Shown in pieces: positions 7,995-15,868 of a stretch of 19,116 nucleotides of DNA. Under the pieces are notes generated by a model. The model was given only the letters and a program-made list of their open reading frames with translations, did no database searches and was not told where the DNA came from. Source of the DNA: CAYHHI01 sp964356335 (GTDB taxonomy: Bacteria > Arandabacterota > Arandabacteria > Arandabacterales > Arandabacteraceae); the NCBI GenBank assembly GCA_964356335.1, contig CAYHHI010000057.1, forward strand, positions 1-19,116, written 5' to 3'. A program made the position numbers and the translations under genes. How positions within the stretch are numbered: position 1 is the first letter of the stretch; every line of letters begins with the position of its first letter.

Positions 7995-9755
7995 ATGAAT
8001 CGGAAGCAAGAAACGGATCGGAAACTGGCAACGAGCCTTGAATACGGCATTGGAGGAGACCAGCGCCTCACTGCCCTCGCTTTGATCGGTATCATTTCAC
8101 TGGCGGCGGTAGCGAGACTCTGCGGTATTGGCTACGGCCTCCCAGACCTCTTTTATCACCATGACGAGCCTCAGATTGTCTTGAGGGCCCTGAGGTTTGG
8201 AACAGGTGACTTCAACCCGCACATTTTCTGGTGGCCGGGCACCTTCCAGATGGATCTCATGTTTGTTGTCTACGCAGGGATGTTTGTCGCAGAGAGAATC
8301 CTCGGTTTGGTCACATCTGCGCAAGCGTTTGCCGCATCGTATTTCCGCAATCCCAGTGCCTTCTATCTCAGCGGAAGGCTAATGACGCTGGCCTTCAGCC
8401 TCGCGACGGTCTGGCTCATGTTTGTCCTGGGAAAGCGGACCCACTCTTGGGTTGTGGCAGCAGTCGGGGCCTTCTTCTTGAGCGTCAATCCCATGCACGT
8501 TGAGTGGTCTCGGCTGGTGCTGCCCGTTGTTCCCATGGTCTTCTGGGTGATGTTATCGTTTCTCGCATGCCTTAAGGTGCTCGAAAGCACTTCAATGCGA
8601 TGGTATTTCCTGGCTGGCGTCTCGGCTGGCTTGGCTGCGAGCTGTGTCTACTACGGGGGTGTAGTCATCGTCTGCTTGCCTCTCGCCCACTGGCTGAGGA
8701 TGCACCAGCAGTCACCGCGTATGGCAGGCCTCTTCCTCAGTCCCCAGCCCTATCTCGGGATTGCCGCGATGGTGCTGGCATTCCTTGCTGTATGCCCGTA
8801 TTCACTTCTTGACTTTCAGGGGTTCAGACAGGACATAGGGTCCGCTTACTTCGGCTACGCCGGGCACAAGACCAATGATATGTCGAGTGTGCTGGATTAC
8901 CTTGTCAGAGCCTTCGTTGCCCTCGCAAAGTCACTGCGAAGAGCCCTCGGAGTTCCTATTGCGATCACATCTTTCCTTGGTCTGGGCCTATCACTGAGAA
9001 GGCCGACCTCAAGATCGATTCTAGCAGCAGCATTCATAATCACATATCTCATTGTGCTGGGATTCTTTGCCGGCCATCGGGGCAGGCACATGGCACCGGT
9101 CGTGCCTTTCCTCACCATCCTCGCTGCGAGTGTGGTGGTGAGGATGTATGCTCTATTCGCTCGAGTGGCTCCGAGAAGGGTCGCCCTCCTCAGCCTGTGT
9201 GTCCTGCTCAGCCTGCCGTCGGTGTTGGAGGTCGCGCGTACGGACTGCGAGTTCATGCGTAAGGACACCCGTATCGTCGCAAGGGAATGGATTGAGGCCA
9301 CAATTCCTCCCGGCACCAGGATCGTTCTTGATGCATCAGCCTATCGCAACACGGTCTCGGCGCCGCTTGAAGAAACAGATGAGAACATTGAGAGAAGAAT
9401 AGCGGATCTGAGGAGAGGCACGGCACGCGGTTACGGTTTCAAACCCGCCTACCTCAAATACTACGAGATGATGCTCAGGTTTCGTGCGCCGAGTGCCAGC
9501 CGATATGATCAGTGGTGGACCGAGTTTGGAACAAACCTGAGACCCATCGAGTGGTTCCGCGAAAACGGATACCAGTATGCGATGGTGAGCAGCATCGTCA
9601 CTCATCGTTATTACGACGAGGGTTTCACTGAGCGCTTTGTGAAGTCAACACCGTTTTACAGGCAACTGGATTCGCTCTGCGTCCTCGTCAAGACCGTTGA
9701 GCCCGAGCCGTGGAGACGGCCCGGGCCTACCATAAAGATCTACAGCCTCCGATAG
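7995..9755 (+). CDS. GT39-type glycosyltransferase with soluble C-terminal domain
   Basis: 586 residues, ATG at 7995, 74 bp after the previous gene and without a strong ribosome site. The first helix (LTALALIGIISLAAVARLCG) is followed by LFYHHDEPQIVLRAL, with Asp57-Glu58 as the GT39 acidic pair, then WWPGTFQ and a series of about 10 helices. GHRGRHMAPVVPFL (residues ~360-373) is the conserved late segment that precedes the last helices. From about residue 420 the chain is soluble, starting DTRIVAREWIEATIPPG, a tail common in this subfamily, and ends with an alpha/beta-looking domain of unknown role. It probably shares a transcript with the GT39 gene before it. The reaction class is as for other lipid-linked sugar transferases; specificity is unknown. 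Confidence 0.87.
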   Translation: MNRKQETDRKLATSLEYGIGGDQRLTALALIGIISLAAVARLCGIGYGLPDLFYHHDEPQIVLRALRFGTGDFNPHIFWWPGTFQMDLMFVVYAGMFVAERILGLVTSAQAFAASYFRNPSAFYLSGRLMTLAFSLATVWLMFVLGKRTHSWVVAAVGAFFLSVNPMHVEWSRLVLPVVPMVFWVMLSFLACLKVLESTSMRWYFLAGVSAGLAASCVYYGGVVIVCLPLAHWLRMHQQSPRMAGLFLSPQPYLGIAAMVLAFLAVCPYSLLDFQGFRQDIGSAYFGYAGHKTNDMSSVLDYLVRAFVALAKSLRRALGVPIAITSFLGLGLSLRRPTSRSILAAAFIITYLIVLGFFAGHRGRHMAPVVPFLTILAASVVVRMYALFARVAPRRVALLSLCVLLSLPSVLEVARTDCEFMRKDTRIVAREWIEATIPPGTRIVLDASAYRNTVSAPLEETDENIERRIADLRRGTARGYGFKPAYLKYYEMMLRFRAPSASRYDQWWTEFGTNLRPIEWFRENGYQYAMVSSIVTHRYYDEGFTERFVKSTPFYRQLDSLCVLVKTVEPEPWRRPGPTIKIYSLR

Positions 9756-9899
9756 TGCCCATCAGTGCCGCATTCCTGACGAGTACCGTCGATGGTGCCG
9801 TACGGGCCCGTGTACTGCTGAATCCTAAACTAGAAGGCGTGATACACCGAAAGAGTCTAATGTGCCGAACCACGCCCATAGCGAATCCCAGGGCCAGGA

Positions 9900-9928
9900 T
9901 TGACAGGCGATGGCAAGGCTGTTAGGTT
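9900..9928 (+). promoter_or_regulatory. Possible promoter TTGACA-N17-TAGGTT
   Basis: A perfect -35 hexamer TTGACA (9900-9905) lies 17 bp from TAGGTT, a weak -10 box keeping only the T, A and final T. It would start transcription about 40 nt upstream of the sulfatase-fold gene, in a 220-bp intergenic gap. Confidence 0.35.
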
Positions 9929-9976
9929 TTATCAAGCCCTGATCAGGAGTTGCAGGACCTAAACCAGGAATGGCAA

Positions 9977-11893
9977 TTGGAAACAAAGCGGAGCAAGTTA
10001 CAATCGATTCTTCTATGGGAAGTAGCTGCGGGTCTGGTCATAAGCACGGTCGTAGGGACAGCTGTCGGTATTGTCACTGTCAAGACCAACGCCTATCTCA
10101 GCCAGAAGCTCCCCAACGCCGCGTTGTATTCTTTCAGGCAGAACTTGAACCATTGGGAAATCACAGGTTTGAGCGTTACGGCACTGGTGGTCGCAATATC
10201 CGTTCTGTGCTATCTCTCTGCTAACCGCGGCAGAGCGGCCGCGCTCTTTGTGTCAATACCCGTGGCGATCTTCGTGAGCTATCTTGCCGGTTACGACATG
10301 AACCGCTATGACTTTAAGCCCTACTGGCTTGGGCACAGGAGTTTTCTCGGGATCCCTTTGAGGGCGGCCTTCTTTGATGGAAAGGTGGTGTTGGCCAATA
10401 TCGGAGTGCTGGTCGTAAGTGTTCTCGCAGGCTGGATCGCTTATAGGTTGCTCCTCTTGGTCTTTCGAAGGGCAGGTTACCTGGGAATTCGCCCGAAGAC
10501 GGCTGCACGGCCCCAATGGATAATCCTGGCTGCTGCGGTCATACTGGTCGGGTTCAACGTCTTCTCGTCCTTCCGTAATTCGAGAAGCCGGGCCTCTGGC
10601 CCCAATGTGATACTGATTTCGCTTGATACCCTCAGGCGCGATCACCTGGGCTGCTATGGCTACCAACGGGATGTCTCACCCGACATAGATCAGCTTTCAG
10701 AGACGAGCGTCCTCTTTGATAATGCGATTACGCAGGCCGGTTCGACGCTCTCATCACACAAGTCAGTCATGACCTCGGTCTATCCTCCGCTGCTCCGCGT
10801 ACCGGGTGACCAAAGGCTTGATCGTCGCCGCCAGACGATCGCCGAGCTGCTACTCGACAAAGGCTATGCGACTGCCGCCTTCGCCAACGGGTTGGGTTGG
10901 GTGACTCCCGTCTTCCGGTTCGACCAGGGCTTTGGGAAGTACGTCGTACCATCCCGCAGAATAGTGCCAAAGCTTGCTTCCGCAGAAGAAATCACCCGGC
11001 TTGCGCTCGCGTGGGTGCGAAAGCACAGAGAAGAGAGCTTCTTCCTTTTCCTTCACTTCGGCGACATTCACTCCGACTGGGGAAATCTCCCCTACGAAGC
11101 ACCTGAGCCCTACGGGTCGATGTTTCTTCCGCCCGGCAGCGAGCAATTCGACAGATCTCAGGAGGAGATTCGCGGCTCCAAGTATCTGAGCGCCATCAAC
11201 TGGGGCCGATATAACCCGTCCGCGGAGGAGATCGAATACATCAAGGCCCTCTATGACGGGGGCATTCGCTACACCGATCACTATATCGGGGCCTTGACCA
11301 GAGGACTCAGAGACCTTGGCGTTCTTGACAGCAGCCTCATCGTCATCTTCTCGGATCACGGCGAGGAGTTCAGGGAACATGGCAGAATGCTTCACGGATG
11401 GGTCTACTGTGAAGTGGCGCGCGTCCCTTTGATCATTCGCTTTCCGGGAGGCAAGTGGGGGGGGACTCGCGTGGGGAACCTGGTTGAGCTCACGGATGTG
11501 GCTCCCACAATCCTCGGCACGCTTGGAATGAAGCCGGGGCCGGAGATGCGCGGCAGAAGCCTACTTGGCATGGCCCCTGGGGGTGGAGAAGACGGCGATG
11601 CCTTCACTGAAGGGGAGGATGCCTACGCTTTGAGGACCGGGAAATGGATGTATCTTCTTGATTTCGAGGACGGGCACAAGGAGATGTACGATCTTCGGAA
11701 TGATGTGAAGGAATGCACCAACGTCCTCGGCCAGTACCCCGAAGTCGAGAAAGTGACGGAGGAGGCGCTCCTCGCCTGGATCAGCACGGTAGAGGCGAGA
11801 ACGTTGCGGGGGCGCGAGGGCGAACCTGCAAGACTGGACCGTAAGACCCGTGAACTCCTCAAATCTCTCGGTTACTTGCAGCCAGGAAAGTAG
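9977..11893 (+). CDS. Membrane-anchored sulfatase-fold (alkaline phosphatase superfamily) enzyme
   Basis: 638 residues from TTG 9977, chosen because AGGA lies 7 nt upstream; an in-frame TTG at 9950 directly abuts an AGGAG and seems too close to it. No in-frame ATG occurs before the coding region is well under way. The N-terminal ~200 residues have about five membrane helices. The catalytic domain begins at NVILISLDTLRRDHLGCYGY, a standard sulfatase first metal-binding strand, and later has FSDHGEEFREHG, TDVAPTILGTLG and MRGRSLLG. At the place of the sulfatase C/S-x-P-x-R signature the sequence reads STLSSHKSVMTS, with Thr257 at the Cys position and no Arg. It should therefore not form formylglycine and could be a phosphodiesterase or phosphotransferase acting on the outer face of the membrane. 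It sits between the glycosyltransferases and the carbamoyltransferase module. Confidence 0.85.
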   Translation: METKRSKLQSILLWEVAAGLVISTVVGTAVGIVTVKTNAYLSQKLPNAALYSFRQNLNHWEITGLSVTALVVAISVLCYLSANRGRAAALFVSIPVAIFVSYLAGYDMNRYDFKPYWLGHRSFLGIPLRAAFFDGKVVLANIGVLVVSVLAGWIAYRLLLLVFRRAGYLGIRPKTAARPQWIILAAAVILVGFNVFSSFRNSRSRASGPNVILISLDTLRRDHLGCYGYQRDVSPDIDQLSETSVLFDNAITQAGSTLSSHKSVMTSVYPPLLRVPGDQRLDRRRQTIAELLLDKGYATAAFANGLGWVTPVFRFDQGFGKYVVPSRRIVPKLASAEEITRLALAWVRKHREESFFLFLHFGDIHSDWGNLPYEAPEPYGSMFLPPGSEQFDRSQEEIRGSKYLSAINWGRYNPSAEEIEYIKALYDGGIRYTDHYIGALTRGLRDLGVLDSSLIVIFSDHGEEFREHGRMLHGWVYCEVARVPLIIRFPGGKWGGTRVGNLVELTDVAPTILGTLGMKPGPEMRGRSLLGMAPGGGEDGDAFTEGEDAYALRTGKWMYLLDFEDGHKEMYDLRNDVKECTNVLGQYPEVEKVTEEALLAWISTVEARTLRGREGEPARLDRKTRELLKSLGYLQPGK

Positions 11894-11903
11894 AGTTGAC
11901 CGC

Positions 11904-11933
11904 TTGAATTCGAGTCCGTCCAGCCGATATAAT
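11904..11933 (+). promoter_or_regulatory. Sigma70-type promoter TTGAAT-N18-TATAAT
   Basis: A perfect TATAAT (11928-11933) has TTGAAT 18 bp upstream. It begins 10 nt after the sulfatase-fold stop and would leave a leader of about 130 nt before the carbamoyltransferase ATG. It probably drives the carbamoyltransferase-SxtJ-DUF5989 genes. I found no recognisable riboswitch fold in the leader. Confidence 0.55.
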
Positions 11934-12069
11934 TATAGAATGGGTTCATACGTTGCCGAGGCTTTGCCCCTTATCCGGACGGAACCATCGCGCGGAGGTT
12001 CGCTGGGCAAACCCTTGGGTAAGTTAAGCGTGATGCATTTTCGAGCCGTGCGTGGGTCGGCGAGGGAGT

Positions 12070-13887
12070 ATGAACATACTCGGCATATCTGCTTTCTATC
12101 ATGACAGCGCGGCCTGCCTGGTGAGAGACGGCCGGATAATCGCGGCAGCTCAAGAGGAGCGCTTCACACGCAAGAAGCATGACTTCGCTTTCCCCAAGAA
12201 CGCGATTGCCTATTGTCTACGTGAGGGTGACCTCCAAGGGAATGATTTGGACCTTGTTGCCTTTTACGACAAACCTATTCTGAAGTTTGAGCGAATTCTC
12301 GAGACCTACCTTGCCAATGCACCGCTTGGGTTTCGATCTTTTATAAAGGCGATACCATTGTGGATCAGGCAGAAGCTTTGGATCAAAGACTTGATCCAGA
12401 AGGAGCTTGCTTACACGGGAAAGATCTTGTTTCCTGAGCACCACCAATCCCATGCGGCGTCTGCATTCTTCCCATCGCCATTTCAGGAGGCTGCGTTTCT
12501 CACTATTGACGGCGTCGGCGAGTGGGCCACGGCAAGCTACGGCATCGGAAGAGATAACCAGATGAGGATCGACGCCGAGATTTACTTTCCGCATTCTCTG
12601 GGCCTGCTCTACTCAGCGTTCACTTACTATCTCGGATTCAAGGTCAATTCGGGCGAATACAAGGTCATGGGATTGGCACCGTACGGCGAGCCGAAGTATG
12701 CGGACCTCATCCTATCTGAGTTGATTGATCTGAAGGAGGATGGCTCTTTCAGGCTGCGCATGAAGTACTTTAACTACTGCACCGGTCTCACGATGACCAA
12801 CAAACGCTTCGATCGTCTGTTCGGCGGGCCTCCGCGGAAATCCGAGTCCCGTTTGACCCAAAGACATATGGATGTGGCTCGGTCGCTGCAGAACGTTACC
12901 GAAGAGGTGGTCATGCGCATGGTTCGCCATGTGCACGCCAAGACCGGCCAGAGCAATCTCTGCCTGGCGGGTGGAGTCGCCCTCAACTGCGTTGCAAACG
13001 GGCGGATATTGAGAGAAGGGCCCTTTGAGAACATCTGGATACAGCCTGCGGCTGGAGACGCCGGCGGCGCCCTCGGCGCAGCCCTGATCACCTGGTATCA
13101 GTACCTGGGTAATAGCAGGACCGCGGATGGCCGCAAGGATTCTCAACGAGGTTCCTACCTGGGGCCTGAGTTCGCCAACGCTTATATCTCTGATTTCTTG
13201 AAGCGAAGCAACATACCATATACTGAGCTCCGTGACGATGAGATTCCCGAAAGGATTGCGTCCTTGATAGCCGAAGAAAAGGTGATCGGCTGGTTCCAGG
13301 GACGCATGGAATTCGGCCCCAGAGCGCTTGGCGCCAGATCGATCATCGGAGATGCCCGTTCGCCGAAGATGCAGGAACTGATGAACCTCAAGATAAAATT
13401 CCGTGAAAGCTTCCGGCCATTCGCACCCACGGTGATTGCAGAAAGGGTTTCGGACTTCTTCGACATTGACCGGGAGAGTCCCTACATGCTTCTGACGGCC
13501 CCTGTGAAAGACGGGATACGCCGTCCGGTTTCCGAGGACGACGAGAAGCTCTCCGGCACAGACAAGCTACGAGTTGTGCGTTCAAGCATACCAGCGGTGA
13601 CCCATGTGGACTGCTCTGCCCGGCTTCAGACCGTGAATGCCGAAGATAACCCGATATATCATCGGATGATCGCGAAGTTCGACGAGCTCTACCGCTGCCC
13701 TGTGATCATCAATACGTCGTTCAACGTAAGGGGCGAGCCAATAGTCTGCTCTCCGGAGGACGCCTATAAATGCTTCATGCGGACCAACATGGATTACCTG
13801 CTTCTCGGCAGCTTCCTGCTTGAAAAGAAGGATCAGAAACCATTGGACAAGGACATTGATTGGCTCAGGGAGTTTGAGCTGGACTAG
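12070..13887 (+). CDS. O-carbamoyltransferase, NodU/CmcH (SxtI-like) family
   Basis: 605 residues from ATG 12070, which starts at the conserved MNILGISAFYHDSAACLV and follows GAGGGAG; an in-frame start six codons upstream lacks family support. The family transfers a carbamoyl group from carbamoyl phosphate, via a carbamoyl-adenylate, to a hydroxyl. The N-terminal Kae1/TsaD-like (ASKHA) domain shows EHHQSHAASAFF with His124, His125 and His128 as the metal-site cluster, TIDGVGEW (Asp147) and NSGEYKVMGLAPYG. The C-terminal domain shows WFQGRMEFGPRALGARSI (residues ~408-425), FRPFAPTV and VIINTSFNVRGEPIVCSPED. Length and motifs are complete, so it looks active. It is followed after 6 nt by an SxtJ-family gene and then by DUF5989, the same order as sxtI-sxtJ-sxtK. 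The acceptor is likely a sugar or envelope glycan, by context. Confidence 0.95.
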   Translation: MNILGISAFYHDSAACLVRDGRIIAAAQEERFTRKKHDFAFPKNAIAYCLREGDLQGNDLDLVAFYDKPILKFERILETYLANAPLGFRSFIKAIPLWIRQKLWIKDLIQKELAYTGKILFPEHHQSHAASAFFPSPFQEAAFLTIDGVGEWATASYGIGRDNQMRIDAEIYFPHSLGLLYSAFTYYLGFKVNSGEYKVMGLAPYGEPKYADLILSELIDLKEDGSFRLRMKYFNYCTGLTMTNKRFDRLFGGPPRKSESRLTQRHMDVARSLQNVTEEVVMRMVRHVHAKTGQSNLCLAGGVALNCVANGRILREGPFENIWIQPAAGDAGGALGAALITWYQYLGNSRTADGRKDSQRGSYLGPEFANAYISDFLKRSNIPYTELRDDEIPERIASLIAEEKVIGWFQGRMEFGPRALGARSIIGDARSPKMQELMNLKIKFRESFRPFAPTVIAERVSDFFDIDRESPYMLLTAPVKDGIRRPVSEDDEKLSGTDKLRVVRSSIPAVTHVDCSARLQTVNAEDNPIYHRMIAKFDELYRCPVIINTSFNVRGEPIVCSPEDAYKCFMRTNMDYLLLGSFLLEKKDQKPLDKDIDWLREFELD

Positions 13888-13893
13888 GAGACG

Positions 13894-14313
13894 ATGGTGA
13901 CTGCCGCAAAGACTAGGGACACGGCGGCGCGCGGACGCGAGCTCCGGAATTTCGGGCTGACTGTGGGGATCGCATTTGCGCTTCTGGGGTTGCTGCTTCT
14001 CTGGCGCGGGAAGACCTTCTACCCATACTTCCTGGCAGCTTCTGCGGCGCTTGTCTCCCTGGGACTTGCACTTCCTCTGCTGCTTGCGCCATTTCACAAG
14101 GCATGGATGGCACTCTCGGCCATCTTGGGTTGGGTCATGACCAGGCTGGTATTAAGCATCCTGTTCTATCTGGCCTTCACGCCTATCGGGATCATTGGAA
14201 GGCTCGCGGGACGCAAATTTCTTGATTCCGAGATCGATAGGTCACGGGAAACCTATTGGGTCTATCGAGATGCTGCAGAGTCAGCAAAACCGGACTGTGA
14301 AAGGCAGTTCTGA
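13894..14313 (+). CDS. SxtJ-family membrane protein
   Basis: 139 residues, start ATG 13894 (GTG 13897 is an alternative with better spacing); the AGGAG overlaps the stop codon of the carbamoyltransferase gene, so the two are tightly coupled. After a basic N-terminus there are about three hydrophobic helices (LTVGIAFALLGLLLLWRG, YFLAASAALVSLGLALPLLL, LSILFYLAFTPIGIIGRLAG). The RxTPxGxxxRLxG-like segment and the short charged tail ending in SRETYWVYRD fit the SxtJ family found next to NodU-type carbamoyltransferases. Its molecular role is not known; a membrane partner that presents or holds the carbamoyl acceptor is a reasonable guess from the constant gene neighbourhood. Confidence 0.85.
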   Translation: MVTAAKTRDTAARGRELRNFGLTVGIAFALLGLLLLWRGKTFYPYFLAASAALVSLGLALPLLLAPFHKAWMALSAILGWVMTRLVLSILFYLAFTPIGIIGRLAGRKFLDSEIDRSRETYWVYRDAAESAKPDCERQF

Positions 14314-14387
14314 ACGCCCATAAGGGTGGGTTCAGATTATCCATGACTCAATCTTAGGCGGTTGTTGAGCGAAGCAAGGAGAAACAT

Positions 14388-14546
14388 ATGGGGAAACTGT
14401 CAACCCTCATGGAGTTCTGGGCGTTTTTGAGAGTTCGCAAGAAATGGTGGCTGACGCCGATTGTCGTTCTGCTGGTTCTGCTCGGGGCATTGATAATCCT
14501 TACCGAGGGGTCGGCGCTAGCTCCTTTCATATATGCCCTGTTCTAG
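14388..14546 (+). CDS. Small DUF5989-family (SxtK-like) membrane protein, 52 aa
   Basis: A short gene with an excellent ribosome site: AGGAG with a 6-nt spacer before ATG 14388, ending at TAG 14544-14546. The product begins MGKLSTLMEFWAFLRVRKKW, an amphipathic basic start, followed by WLTPIVVLLVLLGALIILTE, a single membrane helix, then SALAPFIYALF. The LxEFWxFLRxRKKWWLxP start and the SAxAPFIY end are the hallmark of DUF5989, small proteins that follow SxtJ. By size and position it corresponds to sxtK of saxitoxin clusters. It lies 74 nt after the SxtJ gene. Function is unknown. Confidence 0.85.
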   Translation: MGKLSTLMEFWAFLRVRKKWWLTPIVVLLVLLGALIILTEGSALAPFIYALF

Positions 14547-14598
14547 CGATACTGTCCAGGCGTCGACTCTGGGTTAGATTCCATTTGAGATTAGAGTG

Positions 14599-15669
14599 AT
14601 GTCCGTTCGCGCACGCAGATTCGTGACAAATGCCGCGCTGGTTATCCTGGCTGTCGTTGTGACCCCGGGTGCAATTGAAGTCATCTTTCGACTCTTCGTT
14701 CCCCTGGGATACTCAAGTCCCCTTGTACATGTCTGGGACAAGCAGATGTCGCTGAGGCGAATCCCCGGATCGAAAGGCCGCATCGTGACTCCTGAGTTTA
14801 CGACCAAGGTGCCCATCAATTCCAAAGGTCTTCGTGACAGGGAGTATCAGTACGCCAAACCGCCCGGGACGCGCAGAATACTATGTCTCGGGGACTCCTT
14901 CACGCTTGGCTATGGGGTCGAGGCAGACCAGACCTTCGCGAAATTGCTCGAGAGGCTCCTCAATGCTGATGGGGCGTGACAGGGCCGGTGGGAAGTGATC
15001 AATGCCGGTGTGCCCGGGTCCGGAACCGCACACCAGCTGGCCTATTTCACCTTCGAGGGCTGCAAGTATGAGCCTGATTATGTCCTGGTGAGCTTCTGCG
15101 GCAAGAATGACTTCCAGGACAACATCATGTGTGGGTTCTATTCGCTCGAGGATGGCAAGCTCGCAAAGCATGATGCAAAGCTATCTCGTACCGGAAGGAT
15201 TCGCCGCGCTGTGGAGCACCTGCCGGGTTACCGCGCCATCTTCATACGATCCCACGTGCTCATGTTCGTCGGCCACCGTGTCGCCCAATGGGCTCACAAG
15301 CGAAGCGCCATTCCACAGTGAGACACGGAAAAGATCGCCGCCCGGAACAAGGCAGCATATGAACTGACCGAGGGCTTGGTCCTCGGCTTCCGGGACGCCT
15401 GCGCAGCCAGGAACTCTGAGCTGGTAATGACAGCCACACCCCTCATCGATGTCAGCCATGAACGCGGCGAAGCAGCAATGCTCATAGAGGTTATCAAGGC
15501 CCAAGGAATCACATATGTCGGCCTCAAGGTACCCTTCACGGAGGAGATGAACCGGGGGGCCGAGCTCTTTTACCCTCTCGATCACCACTGGAATGCAATG
15601 GGGCACCGCCTCGTGGGCCAGGTCCTCTGCGATTTCTTCGTTCATGCCTCAGGCCCGGGCAACCGATAG
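14599..15669 (+). pseudogene. SGNH/GDSL (AlgJ-like) hydrolase interrupted by two in-frame TGA codons
   Basis: One reading frame covers the whole segment, 357 codons including the final TAG, but is broken by TGA at 14977-14979 (codon 127) and 15319-15321 (codon 241). All expected hydrolase features remain in that frame: an N-terminal membrane helix (AALVILAVVVTPGAIEVIFR), LCLGDSFTLGYGVE with the nucleophile Ser100, VINAGVPGSGTAHQL, FCGKNDFQDN (Asn170, Asp171) and FYPLDHHWNAMGH with the Asp328-His329/330 dyad. This matches SGNH-type O-acyl hydrolases or acetyltransferases related to AlgJ/AlgX. The gene is the fourth in the carbamoyltransferase cassette. The simplest reading is a recently inactivated gene. 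UGA readthrough or sequence error are alternatives; neighbours end in TGA, so a changed genetic code is unlikely. Confidence 0.75.
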
Positions 15670-15862
15670 CGGCACCTTTGAGACCTGACAGCGGTATCCT
15701 TTGAAGCATGTTTGGGGCGACTTTTGTGCCTCGGACCGTTCTCTACCCGCCCAACGACCCTGAGCAATTCCCTCCACAGATCCTCCCCAAGACAGACTAA
15801 ATTCCTGAGTCCTACCCAGGGGTCACGATGTCTCTTCCCAATCCCAACCCGCTTGATCGACA
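15670..15862. other. Intergenic stretch without a recognised gene
   Basis: About 190 bp between the hydrolase pseudogene and the mobile element remnant. I see no promoter, convincing hairpin or coding frame here; reading frames on both strands are short and low in family-like motifs. Confidence 0.5.
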
Positions 15863-15868
15863 GTGCAA

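Noticed and set aside
14314..14335. Hairpin GAAC...GTTC after the SxtJ gene as a terminator
   Set aside because: The stem is bulged and not followed by a T-run, and the next gene belongs to the same cassette.
14977..15321. The two in-frame TGAs as selenocysteine codons
   Set aside because: Neither lies at a catalytic position of the SGNH fold, and I saw no convincing SECIS-like hairpin directly downstream of the first one.
14977..15321. Alternative genetic code with UGA as sense
   Set aside because: Several intact neighbours end in TGA (2271, 3191, 3825, 5246, 14313, 18252), two of them overlapping the next start codon, which fits UGA as a normal stop.
12070..15669. Part of a saxitoxin biosynthesis cluster
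   Set aside because: Only the carbamoyltransferase, SxtJ and DUF5989 relatives are present; no polyketide-synthase-like starter, amidinotransferase or oxygenase genes occur in the window.
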